Part shown: one piece after another, positions 1-6,741 of the stretch
How positions within the stretch are numbered: the stretch's first letter is position 1
How the letters are laid out: each line of letters starts with the position of its first letter
Source of the DNA: Phycisphaerae bacterium
GTDB lineage: Bacteria; Planctomycetota; Phycisphaerae; Sedimentisphaerales; SM23-30
Reading direction: 5' to 3'
Length of the DNA stretch: 12,211 bases
Assembly (NCBI GenBank): GCA_021736565.1
Contig: JAIPFO010000070.1
Coordinates: forward strand, 1 to 12,211
The notes under the pieces: model-generated
Seen by the model: only the letters and a program-made list of their open reading frames with translations
Databases searched by the model: none
Told to the model about the DNA's origin: nothing
Program-made: the position numbers and the translations under genes

Positions 1-22
1 ATAGTCTGTCAAACCTGTTGAC

Positions 23-69
23 CGGCTGGATTTGACGTGTTGTACATGGAGGTGATAAAGGTCCAGCCG
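23..69. repeat. Inverted repeat downstream of folC
   Basis: CGGCTGGA at 23-30 is the exact reverse complement of TCCAGCCG at 62-69, with a 31-base loop between. There is no T-tract on either side, so it does not look like a standard intrinsic terminator, although it lies about 90 bases past the folC stop codon. The rest of 1-161 shows nothing I can support as a gene. Confidence 0.3.
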
Positions 70-161
70 CTAAAGGGACAAGCAATGTGCATAACGAATC
101 CTATTGCTGAGAAGGCTTCTGGTGTCGTTACCACCCGGCTTTGGAGTTCACCGTTTCATCA

Positions 162-1532
162 TTAAATCGGTAGCTCTTCGCCTGCAAATAATTCCTTTGT
201 CTGTCCGACCAGGTAGAAACTTCCGGTGACAGTGATCAAGTCGCCGGTATTCACGGCGGACTTGGCAATTTGAAGGGCTTCTTTTATGGATCGGGCGGTC
301 TGGCACATTTTACCACAAAGGTCGGTGTACATTTTAGCGAGGTCTTCCGGGTACATCGTTCGCGGGGATCTTATCCGTGTAAAGATGACCTTGTCGGCAC
401 CGTATTGAAGCTGGCCCAACATTCCCTCGACGTCCTTATCCTCGCAACAGCCAAAGATAACAACCATTGAATCATAGGGGATGTGCTGACCGGTTGCCTG
501 GATCAGGGCTTTGATACTGGCGGCATTATGGGCACCATCGACCAAAACGCGTGGGTCCTGGCAGATCAGTTCCATTCGGCCTGGTAATATCGTATTGGCG
601 AGACCTTCCATCGCCGCGTTATCATCAATTTTAAAACCCCGGCCCTTGAGGCAATCCAACAGGGACAACGCCAAACCGCAGTTAATCGCCTGATGTTCGC
701 CCAAAACCGGAACGGGTAAATGTTCGAATTTACTGGTCGGGGTCGTCAGGCAAATCCGATTATGTGGGCCTAACGCCCGTGAGGATTCAAACCGGTAAGA
801 AAAATCAATATCTTTTCCTGTAAACCGCAGTGGTGAGCCGATAGAATTCGCTTCTTTTCGTAAAACCCGCATCGTTTCAATGTCCTGCATTACCGAAATG
901 GCGGGGATTCCCTTTTTGAGGATTCCGGCCTTTTCATGGGTAATTTTGTCCAGCGAAGTGCCCAGTTGCTGCTGATGGTCGAGGCTGATGCTGGTGATTC
1001 CCACGGCTTCGGGGCTCAATACATTCGTGCTATCCAGTCGTCCTCCCAGCCCCGTTTCGATGATGGCCATCGAGACTTCTGAATTTATGAAATGCATAAA
1101 GGCAAGCCCCGTAAAGATCTCAAAAAAAGTTGGTGGATCGTCCTGCATTTTTTTGACCACCGGGGCAATCTTTTTCACCAGTCGAACAATATCGGCCTGG
1201 GTGATCATCTTGCCATTGATACATATCCGCTCGCGAATGTCCAGGACGTGTGGTGAGGTGTACAGTCCCACTTTGTAACCATTGGAAATCAGCATCTCGG
1301 CGAGCATTGTGCAGGTCGAGCCCTTGCCTTTTGTTCCGGCGACGTGGACCGAGGTGAGTTTTTTATGTGGATTTCCAATTTGGTCCAATAATTTGAGCAT
1401 GCGGTTCAGGTCGAACGTGTCATGGTTATACCGTAATCGCTTGACCGTCTCATAATTGGTATTACTAAACAGGAAACTCAAGGCATCTTTATATGTCTTG
1501 ATTCCTCGTGATTGTTTTTTTATCGTTGCCAT
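162..1532 (-). CDS. folC: Bifunctional folylpolyglutamate synthase / dihydrofolate synthase
   Basis: A cytoplasmic ATP-dependent ligase of the Mur-ligase superfamily. It adds glutamate to dihydropteroate and/or to reduced folates. Visible from the ATG at 1532 (456 aa) are the P-loop GTKGKGS at about 66-72, the family motif ETGLGGRLDSTN at 159-170, SLDH at 183-186, EKAG at 200-203 (its Lys is the usual carbamylated residue), HQAIN near 280, PGRME near 317, and VDGAHN at 331-336 in the C-terminal domain. Length is normal for FolC. Segment PPTFFEIFTG near 133-142 resembles the dihydropteroate-binding region of bifunctional enzymes, but whether both activities exist cannot be read with certainty. 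A TTG two codons upstream (1538) is in frame; I prefer the ATG, which gives the sequence MATIKKQSRG. No clear Shine-Dalgarno sequence precedes either start. It is transcribed divergently from the gene at 1674. Confidence 0.95.
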   Translation of the reverse strand: MATIKKQSRGIKTYKDALSFLFSNTNYETVKRLRYNHDTFDLNRMLKLLDQIGNPHKKLTSVHVAGTKGKGSTCTMLAEMLISNGYKVGLYTSPHVLDIRERICINGKMITQADIVRLVKKIAPVVKKMQDDPPTFFEIFTGLAFMHFINSEVSMAIIETGLGGRLDSTNVLSPEAVGITSISLDHQQQLGTSLDKITHEKAGILKKGIPAISVMQDIETMRVLRKEANSIGSPLRFTGKDIDFSYRFESSRALGPHNRICLTTPTSKFEHLPVPVLGEHQAINCGLALSLLDCLKGRGFKIDDNAAMEGLANTILPGRMELICQDPRVLVDGAHNAASIKALIQATGQHIPYDSMVVIFGCCEDKDVEGMLGQLQYGADKVIFTRIRSPRTMYPEDLAKMYTDLCGKMCQTARSIKEALQIAKSAVNTGDLITVTGSFYLVGQTKELFAGEELPI

Positions 1533-1597
1533 TATCAATTCAATCTGGTTATATAAGAGGTAAGTATTTAGTCCAAGAACACAACACCAGATAGCAC

Positions 1598-1625
1598 ATT
1601 ATATCAAACTTTGAGTAAAATTCAA
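1598..1625 (-). promoter_or_regulatory. Sigma70-type promoter for folC
   Basis: On the minus strand, TTGAAT (1625-1620) is followed after 16 bases by a perfect TATAAT (1603-1598). The start point would fall near 1591, giving a leader of about 59 bases before the folC ATG at 1532. This is the best promoter match in the folC/1674 divergent gap. On the plus strand only -10-like A/T-rich words are present, without a convincing -35. Confidence 0.6.
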
Positions 1626-1673
1626 ATATATTCATGTTTTTTGAATTATTCCTTTCTTTTTCCAGGAGAAAAC

Positions 1674-2444
1674 ATGGGTGATATCCGTCATAAATATTTA
1701 CTGTACAAACACTTAATGCTATTATTTCTTTTACAGTCATCGCCATTTGCATTGGGCGGTCCGAATGCTAATCCGTCCTTATCGTCTCTGCCAGATCACC
1801 GGTCTTCCGAACGGTCCAGCTCGAATATAACCACGGGTGATATAGGGCGTTACACTGCCGAAGAGCAACTATTAATCGACGATATTCAGGATAGAATCGA
1901 GACGATCGACCAGGCCGGCTTGTACGTGTTACTGGACCATATAAAAAAAAATCAGGCGGAGAAATTGGGTGTTTTGCCTCCTCTATCTCCTATTGATATA
2001 CTGGGAAATCCTGATGCCTATCGCGGAACGATTAGTCATTTTAATGTTTTTGTCGATCCTGAAATAAAGACTGCCCCGCTTGGCCGTCCACATCGCGAGC
2101 CGATTCACTATATCAATGCCCAGATAAAAACATCCGATAAACTGAGAATCCCTGCAATCATTCTACTGCCCGAACACGTTTCACAATCAATTGTTGACCC
2201 CATGGCGGTTACCGGGTATTTTTATATGATATTGCGAGCTGAAACTGAAATGCCCGACCCCCAAACGGGGCGAAAATATCTCGACTACATCGTTCTGGCC
2301 GCGACAGAACTAAAACCTCAAATAGTAACACCCTCTATAAACCGCCATAATAAAAAACTAGCCATTATGTCCCTGGCCCTGATCGTGACGGTAAGTCTCT
2401 GGATTGCCTTGCGGTTTCGGATAAAAAATAAATATAAACACTGA
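1674..2444 (+). CDS. Secreted or membrane-anchored protein of unknown function
   Basis: The product has 256 aa. The ATG at 1674 is chosen because AGGAG (1664-1668) lies 5 bases upstream; an in-frame TTG at 1611 has no such support. The N-terminus is basic and then hydrophobic (about residues 8-27, ending in SSPFALGG) and looks like a signal peptide. Next come a Ser-rich linker (about 35-55), a charged helical stretch (60-97), a mixed beta-rich region (110-215), one transmembrane helix (about 229-247) and a basic tail, RFRIKNKYKH. That predicts a type I protein with most of its mass outside the cytoplasm. The core pattern NPDAYRG (112-118), then a GYFYMILRAE segment (181-190), then YIVLAATEL (205-213), recalls small OB-fold-like proteins in planctomycetes. 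That resemblance is from memory and is weak evidence. No catalytic motif is visible. A short repeat and the aroB promoter follow the stop codon. Confidence 0.8.
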   Translation: MGDIRHKYLLYKHLMLLFLLQSSPFALGGPNANPSLSSLPDHRSSERSSSNITTGDIGRYTAEEQLLIDDIQDRIETIDQAGLYVLLDHIKKNQAEKLGVLPPLSPIDILGNPDAYRGTISHFNVFVDPEIKTAPLGRPHREPIHYINAQIKTSDKLRIPAIILLPEHVSQSIVDPMAVTGYFYMILRAETEMPDPQTGRKYLDYIVLAATELKPQIVTPSINRHNKKLAIMSLALIVTVSLWIALRFRIKNKYKH

Positions 2445-2450
2445 CGCCCG

Positions 2451-2515
2451 CGTCATTCCCGTCGCGTCGGGACTTGAAGCCCGTTTTCCGCATCTTAAAG
2501 AGCGATATGTCGCTC
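2451..2515. repeat. Short dispersed repeat, copy A (with internal palindromes)
   Basis: Bases 2474-2509, beginning TTGAAGCCCGTTTTCC, match 3768-3803 at 30 of 36 positions in the same orientation. CGTCAT (2451-2456) also precedes both copies. In this copy a 17-base piece (2457-2473) containing TCCCG and CGGGA as inverted arms is inserted between CGTCAT and TTGAAG. The 3' end forms a perfect hairpin, GAGCGA (2500-2505) with TCGCTC (2510-2515). The two copies flank aroB. They are probably members of a genome-wide palindromic repeat family, which is an inference from two copies only. Confidence 0.6.
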
Positions 2516-2520
2516 CAAAA

Positions 2521-2552
2521 TTGACTTTTGACGAGGACATTAACCTTATAAT
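2521..2552 (+). promoter_or_regulatory. Candidate aroB promoter with short leader
   Basis: A perfect TATAAT lies at 2547-2552. TTGACT sits at 2521-2526, but the 20-base spacer is longer than ideal; a second TTGACG at 2528-2533 gives a spacer of only 13. Transcription would start near 2558-2560, leaving only 7-9 bases before the aroB ATG at 2567. No Shine-Dalgarno sequence is present in that stretch, so the message may be close to leaderless. Confidence 0.45.
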
Positions 2553-2566
2553 CTGGAAATAAACAC

Positions 2567-3736
2567 ATGCAAAAAACTATTCCTGACTTTCCCGGTCAAA
2601 TCATTTCTGTTGACTTAGGCGATCGCAGCTATCCCATATATGTAGGGGCAGAAAGCCTCTCACAATTGGGTCACGCCTTCCAGCGTCACTGCCCATCCAA
2701 ACGCGCTGTGATTATCACTGATGAGACAGTTGGGCCCCTCTATGCTGAAGCGGTTATCGACAGCCTAAGCGGCGTCGATGTCGAAACTCATCTGATCACC
2801 GTTCCGGCGGGCGAGGCCAGCAAGGCAATGGCGGTAGTGGAATCGATCTATGACAAGCTCTTCGACCTGGCGGTCGAGCGTTCTGATGCGATTATCGCCC
2901 TGGGGGGCGGTGTGGTTGGCGACCTTACCGGATTCGTCGCTGCGACCTTTAAGCGCGGCACGAAATTCGTTCAGGTTCCGACCACCCTGCTGGCGATGGT
3001 GGATAGCAGTATCGGCGGTAAAACCGGTATTAATCACCCACGCGGGAAAAACATGATCGGTGCCTTTTATCAGCCCCAGCTTGTCTTTGCCGATGTGGCC
3101 ACTCTCAAAACTCTCCTCCGGCGAGAACTCGGCTGCGGTCTGGGTGAAACCGTCAAGCATGCCGTTATCCGTGATGGTGAGTTTTTTGACTATCTTGAAC
3201 AAAATGCCCAGGCTATTTTAAATCTTGAGCCCGGTCTCATGACGGACCTGGTTGCTCACAATTGCAAGATCAAAGCGGAGGTCGTCGCCGCCGACGAGAA
3301 GGAATCGGGGCTCCGACGTATTCTGAATTATGGTCATACCATTGGTCATACCTTTGAAACGGTCCTGACCGGCGAGCAATGTCCGGACGATCTGGTGATG
3401 ACCTCTGGTTTATCTCAGCAGAATGTCAAAAGCAGCGGTGTCCATCATGGCGAAGCGGTATCCTTGGGGATTATCGCTGCCAACCACATTGCTCAACATC
3501 GTAATATGGTCAACGCAGACCAGTCACAACGTATTCAACGGCTTCTGGAAGCCTTTGATCTTCCTACGGCCATCACCGGTTCGCTTCCTATCGATGACCT
3601 TCACCATGCCATGACGCAAGATAAAAAGGTCTCCGCAGGGAAAATTGTCTTTGTTCTGCCCACCAGCATAGGAAACTGTACCGTCGTGAACGATTTGTTA
3701 GAACAAGAAATCAAAGAAGCCATTAATTTGTTATGA
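2567..3736 (+). CDS. aroB: 3-dehydroquinate synthase
   Basis: Second step of the shikimate pathway: converts DAHP to 3-dehydroquinate using NAD and a divalent metal, in the cytoplasm. The 389-aa product shows the NAD-binding GGGVVGD motif (113-119), VPTTLLAMVDSSIGGKTGIN (137-156), and PRGKNMIGAFYQP (158-170). Metal ligands inferred by family alignment are Glu194 (in GETVKHAV), His257 (in GHTIGH) and His294 (in HHGEAV). The usual length is about 350-370 aa. The excess lies mainly between GHTIGHTFE and HGEAV, where 29 residues stand in place of about 9 in Escherichia coli AroB. The segment is in frame and both flanking motifs are intact, so the enzyme is expected to be functional. The gene appears to be transcribed alone from the promoter just upstream. 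No terminator is obvious after it. Confidence 0.95.
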   Translation: MQKTIPDFPGQIISVDLGDRSYPIYVGAESLSQLGHAFQRHCPSKRAVIITDETVGPLYAEAVIDSLSGVDVETHLITVPAGEASKAMAVVESIYDKLFDLAVERSDAIIALGGGVVGDLTGFVAATFKRGTKFVQVPTTLLAMVDSSIGGKTGINHPRGKNMIGAFYQPQLVFADVATLKTLLRRELGCGLGETVKHAVIRDGEFFDYLEQNAQAILNLEPGLMTDLVAHNCKIKAEVVAADEKESGLRRILNYGHTIGHTFETVLTGEQCPDDLVMTSGLSQQNVKSSGVHHGEAVSLGIIAANHIAQHRNMVNADQSQRIQRLLEAFDLPTAITGSLPIDDLHHAMTQDKKVSAGKIVFVLPTSIGNCTVVNDLLEQEIKEAINLL

Positions 3737-3761
3737 AATTAATATTGCCGCCGGCGTTAGA

Positions 3762-3803
3762 CGTCATTTGAAGCTCGTTTTCCATGTCTTCAAGGGCGAT
3801 ATG
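3762..3803. repeat. Short dispersed repeat, copy B
   Basis: CGTCAT is followed directly by TTGAAGCTCGTTTTCC and on to GCGATATG (3768-3803), matching copy A (2474-2509) at 30 of 36 positions. This copy lacks the 17-base palindromic insert of copy A, and the 3' hairpin arm has decayed (GGAATGCG in place of TCGCTCC). It lies 26 bases past the aroB stop codon. Confidence 0.55.
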
Positions 3804-4080
3804 GAATGCGTAAAACCCCTTTTGGCGTGGGAATCAGTATGGTGCATGGAAAGAGGTATGGGTCTGAAGGGAGAATCTATTTTGGATGGGCCATTCATTG
3901 AAGCGGCCTCTTGTAACGCACTGATATTTATGGTGAAATATTCATGAAGCACCACTCAAATAGCGATATAATCAATATAAATACCTTAATCTGGCAGGAC
4001 CTTGGAAAGCGTTTTATGGCTCTTGTGAATTTGGATCTGCGATGATATTTTGTAAGCGTTCGCGTTTTTTTCTTTTTTTG

Positions 4081-4127
4081 TCCCTCATCCCGCTTTCGGG
4101 CTGGCCGCCGGCAAGCGGGACGAGGGG
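4081..4127. repeat. Long GC-rich palindrome (REP-like)
   Basis: CCCTCATCCCGCTT (4082-4095) pairs with AAGCGGGACGAGGG (4113-4126) with a single A-C mismatch, around a 17-base GC-rich loop. A T-rich run lies before it on the plus strand and no T run follows it on either strand, so it is not a normal intrinsic terminator. A palindromic repeat unit or a structured RNA element are the likelier readings. Confidence 0.55.
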
Positions 4128-4143
4128 GGAAAGAGAGCGTTTA

Positions 4144-4193
4144 ACTTAACAGCCCGGGCGTCACGCGCTACGCTCGTTTGGGCTTGGCTAAGT
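4144..4193. repeat. Imperfect 50-base stem-loop
   Basis: Nested complementary arms are visible: AACTTA (4144-4149) with TAAGTT (4188-4193), AGCCC (4151-4155) with GGGCT (4180-4184), and GGGCG with CGCTC inside, allowing one G-T pair. It lies 17 bases after the 4081-4127 palindrome, so the two may belong to one repeat cluster or one structured transcript. Confidence 0.4.
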
Positions 4194-4226
4194 TCTATTA
4201 GCCTTTTGAGGCCCTTATTATTGGAA

Positions 4227-4241
4227 CCCGCCTTCGGCGGG
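4227..4241. repeat. Short GC hairpin
   Basis: CCCGCC, loop TTC, GGCGGG: a six-pair perfect stem. It is followed by AAGTATTTTAT, a broken T-tract, so weak termination of plus-strand transcription is possible but unconvincing. Confidence 0.35.
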
Positions 4242-4420
4242 AAGTATTTTATAATTGCGTAACCGCTTAGGTCATTTTAATGTGACTTAGACTCATTGCG
4301 TATTATTTTATCGCATCGCCTGTAATGTAAATCTTTGAGATACAAAGACTTAGGTGCCGGCGAGACGAGTAATTATAACTGGAATGGGTATCATGAATGA
4401 TTTTGTATTAAAGGCGATCT

Positions 4421-6496
4421 ATGACTATGAATAAGAGCGGAAAAAAATTGCGACTGATCATACCTGTTATTCTTCTGGTGTGTGCGGGTATTTGGTTTGC
4501 TGTGCATCAGCGTTCTTCTGTGCCTGCTATTCGCCACGTCGTACTGATCAGTTTAGATACTTGCCGGGCTGATTACTTGAGTTGCTATGGTTATGGTCGA
4601 GAGACGACACCGAACATAGATGCATTAGCGAAAGAAGGCTATTTATTCAGTCATAGTTTTACGCCAATTCCTTTGACGCTGCCGGCCCATACCTCGATGT
4701 TAACCGGTACCATTCCACCGTACCATGGCCGTCATGAAAACAAGGATTCCTACTTTGACCCATCGCATGTAACACTGGCGGCATTGTTCAAAGCCAAAGG
4801 GTATCGTACCGGGGCGTTTGTGGGATCGCAAATCTTGAACAGTAGTTTTGGTCTTGATCGGGGTTTTGATACCTATGGAGATGAGTTTGCCAGAAAGGAC
4901 GATAGTGAGCGTCGGGGTGAGGAGGTGAATCGCGAGGCCTTTTCGTGGTTGGAAGAACAGAAAGATAACCCGGTATTTCTCTTTTTGCACTATTATGATG
5001 CTCATACTACCTATGACCCTCCTGAGCCATTTGCCAGTACCTTTAAAGAGAGTCCTTACGCCGGTGAGATCGCTTATGCGGACCACTGCATCGGTGAGGT
5101 TATTGCGAAGCTCAAGCAACTTGGCATGTATGAATCCACTTTGATCATCGTCACGGGTGACCATGGGGAAATGCTGGGTGAGCACGGGGAAACGGATCAC
5201 ATGTATTTTATCTATCAAAGTGCGGTGCATGTGCCCTTGATCTACAAATTTCCCGGTGGTAACATGGCTCAGACGATAGATGATACGACCGGTATTATCG
5301 ATATCGTACCGACTGTGTGCGACCTGATGGGCCTGACCCCTCCGGAAGAGATCCAGGGAGAGAGTCTGACCCCGTACTTCAGTGATACGCCCCCTTCATC
5401 AGAGGACCGTTTACTGTATTGTGAGAGCCTGTACCCTACGAAATATGAAGCCAACACCCTGCTGGGGCTGGTGACCAAACGATGGAAGTACATACAGACC
5501 ACGCGTCCGGAGTTGTACGATCTGCAAAAAGACCCGGGAGAAAAAACAAATCTGATCGCGACTGAGCACCAGCGTGCCCGTATTTTCAAGGACCATCTGG
5601 CAGTGATCCTGGAGAAGACCGTCCGTCAGGAAAAGGGTCAGGACCAGGCCGCTCTGAGCCGAGAAGCCCTTAAGCATTTGCATTCGTTGGGGTACGTGAC
5701 CAGCAGTAATGTAAAAAAAGACTTTAGTTTTGACCAGAGCAAGGATGACCCCAAAGACCTGATCGTTTTTCATCGGGAATACCGCAGGGTTTCCAATATG
5801 CTATCAGAGGGATGCGATTCGGACATTCGTGCCCTGGGTGATGATTTGATCAAGCTGCGTCCTCATTTTTTTGAATCGTACAGCTTACTGTTTGGCATCG
5901 CGCTGAATCAGAAAGACTATCAAAACGCGATCTACTTTGGAGAAAAGTCTCTTGAGTTAAAGCCGGATAATTTCAATGTTCATCAAATACTGGGATTCGC
6001 CTATACGCAGACCAAGCAATATGAAATGGCGGTAGTGCATTTTGAACGGGCCCTGGAGTGTATCACCCCGGGCCAGGCGGATTCCAGGGCCGAACAGATA
6101 CAGGTGTACAATCAACTGGGGCTATTACATTCGAATCAGAAGAAATTCGACCTGGCGATTGTTGCGTTTGAAAAGACCATACGGCTTGACCCGGAGCAGC
6201 CCGCCATCCTCAACGCCCTGTCACAGGCCCTGCTCTCTTGTCGCAATCCGGCACTTCGTAATCCTCCCCGGGCCCTGGAATTGGCCCTAAAAGCCTGCGG
6301 GCTGACCCAGTCGAAAGAGCCGGAGTATTTGAGTACGCTGGCTGTTGCTTATGCGACGCTCAATCAGATGAAAGAGGCCGTCACGGTCTTAGAGAACGCA
6401 TTGGTATTAGCGCAGAGCAAAGGTGACCCGGTACTCCTGGCGAAGCTAAAGAAACAACATTACCTGATAAAAAGGGCACTGGCAGGGGTAAAATAG
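4421..6496 (+). CDS. Membrane-anchored sulfatase-like (alkaline phosphatase superfamily) enzyme with C-terminal TPR repeats
   Basis: The product has 691 aa. One N-terminal transmembrane helix (about 11-28) acts as a signal anchor. The sulfatase-like domain (about 37-425) starts with LISLDTCRADYLSCYGYG (metal-binding Asp46), then PLTLPAHTSMLTG (84-96), and has the second metal site in VTGDHGE (Asp247-His248) and HYYDAH (190-195). It closes with the typical LYDLQKDPGE (365-374) and LHSLGYV (420-426). About five TPR units follow (roughly 483-516, 517-550, 562-595, 596-630, 634-667). In true sulfatases the Cys or Ser of C-x-P-x-R becomes formylglycine; here that position is Thr86 and the Arg is His90. 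Hydrolysis or transfer of a phosphate- or sulfate-type group outside the cytoplasm is plausible, but the substrate is unknown. The ATG at 4421 has AAAGG 6 bases upstream; the ATG at 4427 is the alternative. The gene appears monocistronic. Confidence 0.9.
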   Translation: MTMNKSGKKLRLIIPVILLVCAGIWFAVHQRSSVPAIRHVVLISLDTCRADYLSCYGYGRETTPNIDALAKEGYLFSHSFTPIPLTLPAHTSMLTGTIPPYHGRHENKDSYFDPSHVTLAALFKAKGYRTGAFVGSQILNSSFGLDRGFDTYGDEFARKDDSERRGEEVNREAFSWLEEQKDNPVFLFLHYYDAHTTYDPPEPFASTFKESPYAGEIAYADHCIGEVIAKLKQLGMYESTLIIVTGDHGEMLGEHGETDHMYFIYQSAVHVPLIYKFPGGNMAQTIDDTTGIIDIVPTVCDLMGLTPPEEIQGESLTPYFSDTPPSSEDRLLYCESLYPTKYEANTLLGLVTKRWKYIQTTRPELYDLQKDPGEKTNLIATEHQRARIFKDHLAVILEKTVRQEKGQDQAALSREALKHLHSLGYVTSSNVKKDFSFDQSKDDPKDLIVFHREYRRVSNMLSEGCDSDIRALGDDLIKLRPHFFESYSLLFGIALNQKDYQNAIYFGEKSLELKPDNFNVHQILGFAYTQTKQYEMAVVHFERALECITPGQADSRAEQIQVYNQLGLLHSNQKKFDLAIVAFEKTIRLDPEQPAILNALSQALLSCRNPALRNPPRALELALKACGLTQSKEPEYLSTLAVAYATLNQMKEAVTVLENALVLAQSKGDPVLLAKLKKQHYLIKRALAGVK

Positions 6497-6560
6497 AGCC
6501 CGGTAACAAAAGTCGGTCCGCCTTGGGCGGGTCGGCCTTGGAAATGGGGAAAATGGGCTC
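6496..6560. repeat. Nested inverted repeats at the end of the sulfatase-like gene
   Basis: GAGCCC (6496-6501), starting on the last base of the stop codon, pairs with GGGCTC (6555-6560). Inside lies a tight hairpin, CCGCC (6518-6522), loop TTG, GGCGG (6526-6530). No T-tract follows, so a role in stopping transcription is uncertain; protecting the 3' end of the message is an alternative. Confidence 0.35.
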
Positions 6561-6571
6561 CAAAAGTACTT

Positions 6572-6606
6572 ATGACGCTGGGGCACCCTGGGAGAGAGGG
6601 CGTCAT
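6572..6606. repeat. Inverted repeat ATGACGC/GCGTCAT
   Basis: ATGACGC (6572-6578) is the exact reverse complement of GCGTCAT (6600-6606), with a 21-base G-rich loop. It follows the stem at 6496-6560 closely. No T-tract follows it. Confidence 0.4.
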
Positions 6607-6690
6607 GCTGTCGCGGTAAGTTGTTTATTTGTAGTTGTTTACGGTTTTTGTTTAGGATTTCCTTTTTTTCAAGAGTTTTCCAGTTTTTTC

Positions 6691-6719
6691 TTGACTTTTG
6701 GCCTTTATTTTGGGACAAT
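6691..6719 (+). promoter_or_regulatory. Candidate promoter upstream of small ORF
   Basis: TTGACT (6691-6696), a 17-base spacer, then GACAAT (6714-6719), which matches four of six consensus -10 bases. Transcription would start near 6726, just ahead of GGAGG at 6732 and the ATG at 6742. It could also serve as a distal promoter for the PEP-CTERM gene. Confidence 0.4.
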
Positions 6720-6741
6720 AAGGCTTAAAGTGGAGGATCAA

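Larger units (their letters stand above)
3737..4420. other. Gene-free stretch between aroB and the sulfatase-like gene
   Basis: I find no supportable coding region in these 684 bases. They contain repeat copy B, a T-rich run (4063-4079), and a cluster of inverted repeats listed separately. Two further small stem candidates are TCTTTG/CAAAGA (4332-4337 and 4343-4348, 5-base loop) and AGGTCA/TGACTT in about 4268-4288 (one G-T pair). A promoter for the sulfatase-like gene should lie here, but no strong -35/-10 pair stands out. TATAAC at 4374-4379 is the nearest -10-like word. Confidence 0.6.

Noticed and set aside
46..165. 39-codon plus-strand frame (ATG 46) with a GGAGGTGAT anti-Shine-Dalgarno-like word at 48-56
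   Set aside because: The ribosome-binding-like word lies inside the frame, with no start codon at the right distance after it. The peptide is unrecognised, and the frame converges on and overlaps the folC stop.
3764..3955. 63-codon minus-strand frame, and a similar one at 2365-2568, with related peptides (ISLFKMRKTGFK versus ISPLKTWKTSFK)
   Set aside because: The similarity comes from the DNA repeat shared by the two sites. Both frames lack start signals and run through intergenic palindromes, so they are repeat-derived.
4063..4127. Palindrome 4081-4127 plus the neighbouring T-run as an aroB terminator
   Set aside because: The T-run precedes the hairpin on the plus strand and becomes an A-run after it on the minus strand, so the order is wrong for intrinsic termination in both directions.
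4332..4420. Riboswitch upstream of the sulfatase-like gene
   Set aside because: A small stem (TCTTTG/CAAAGA) and a GC-rich segment are present, but they match no riboswitch consensus I can recognise.
6523..6741. Upstream extension (TTG start at 6523) of the 44-codon candidate
   Set aside because: It runs through two inverted repeats and starts at a poor codon without a ribosome binding site. Only the ATG at 6742 has support.
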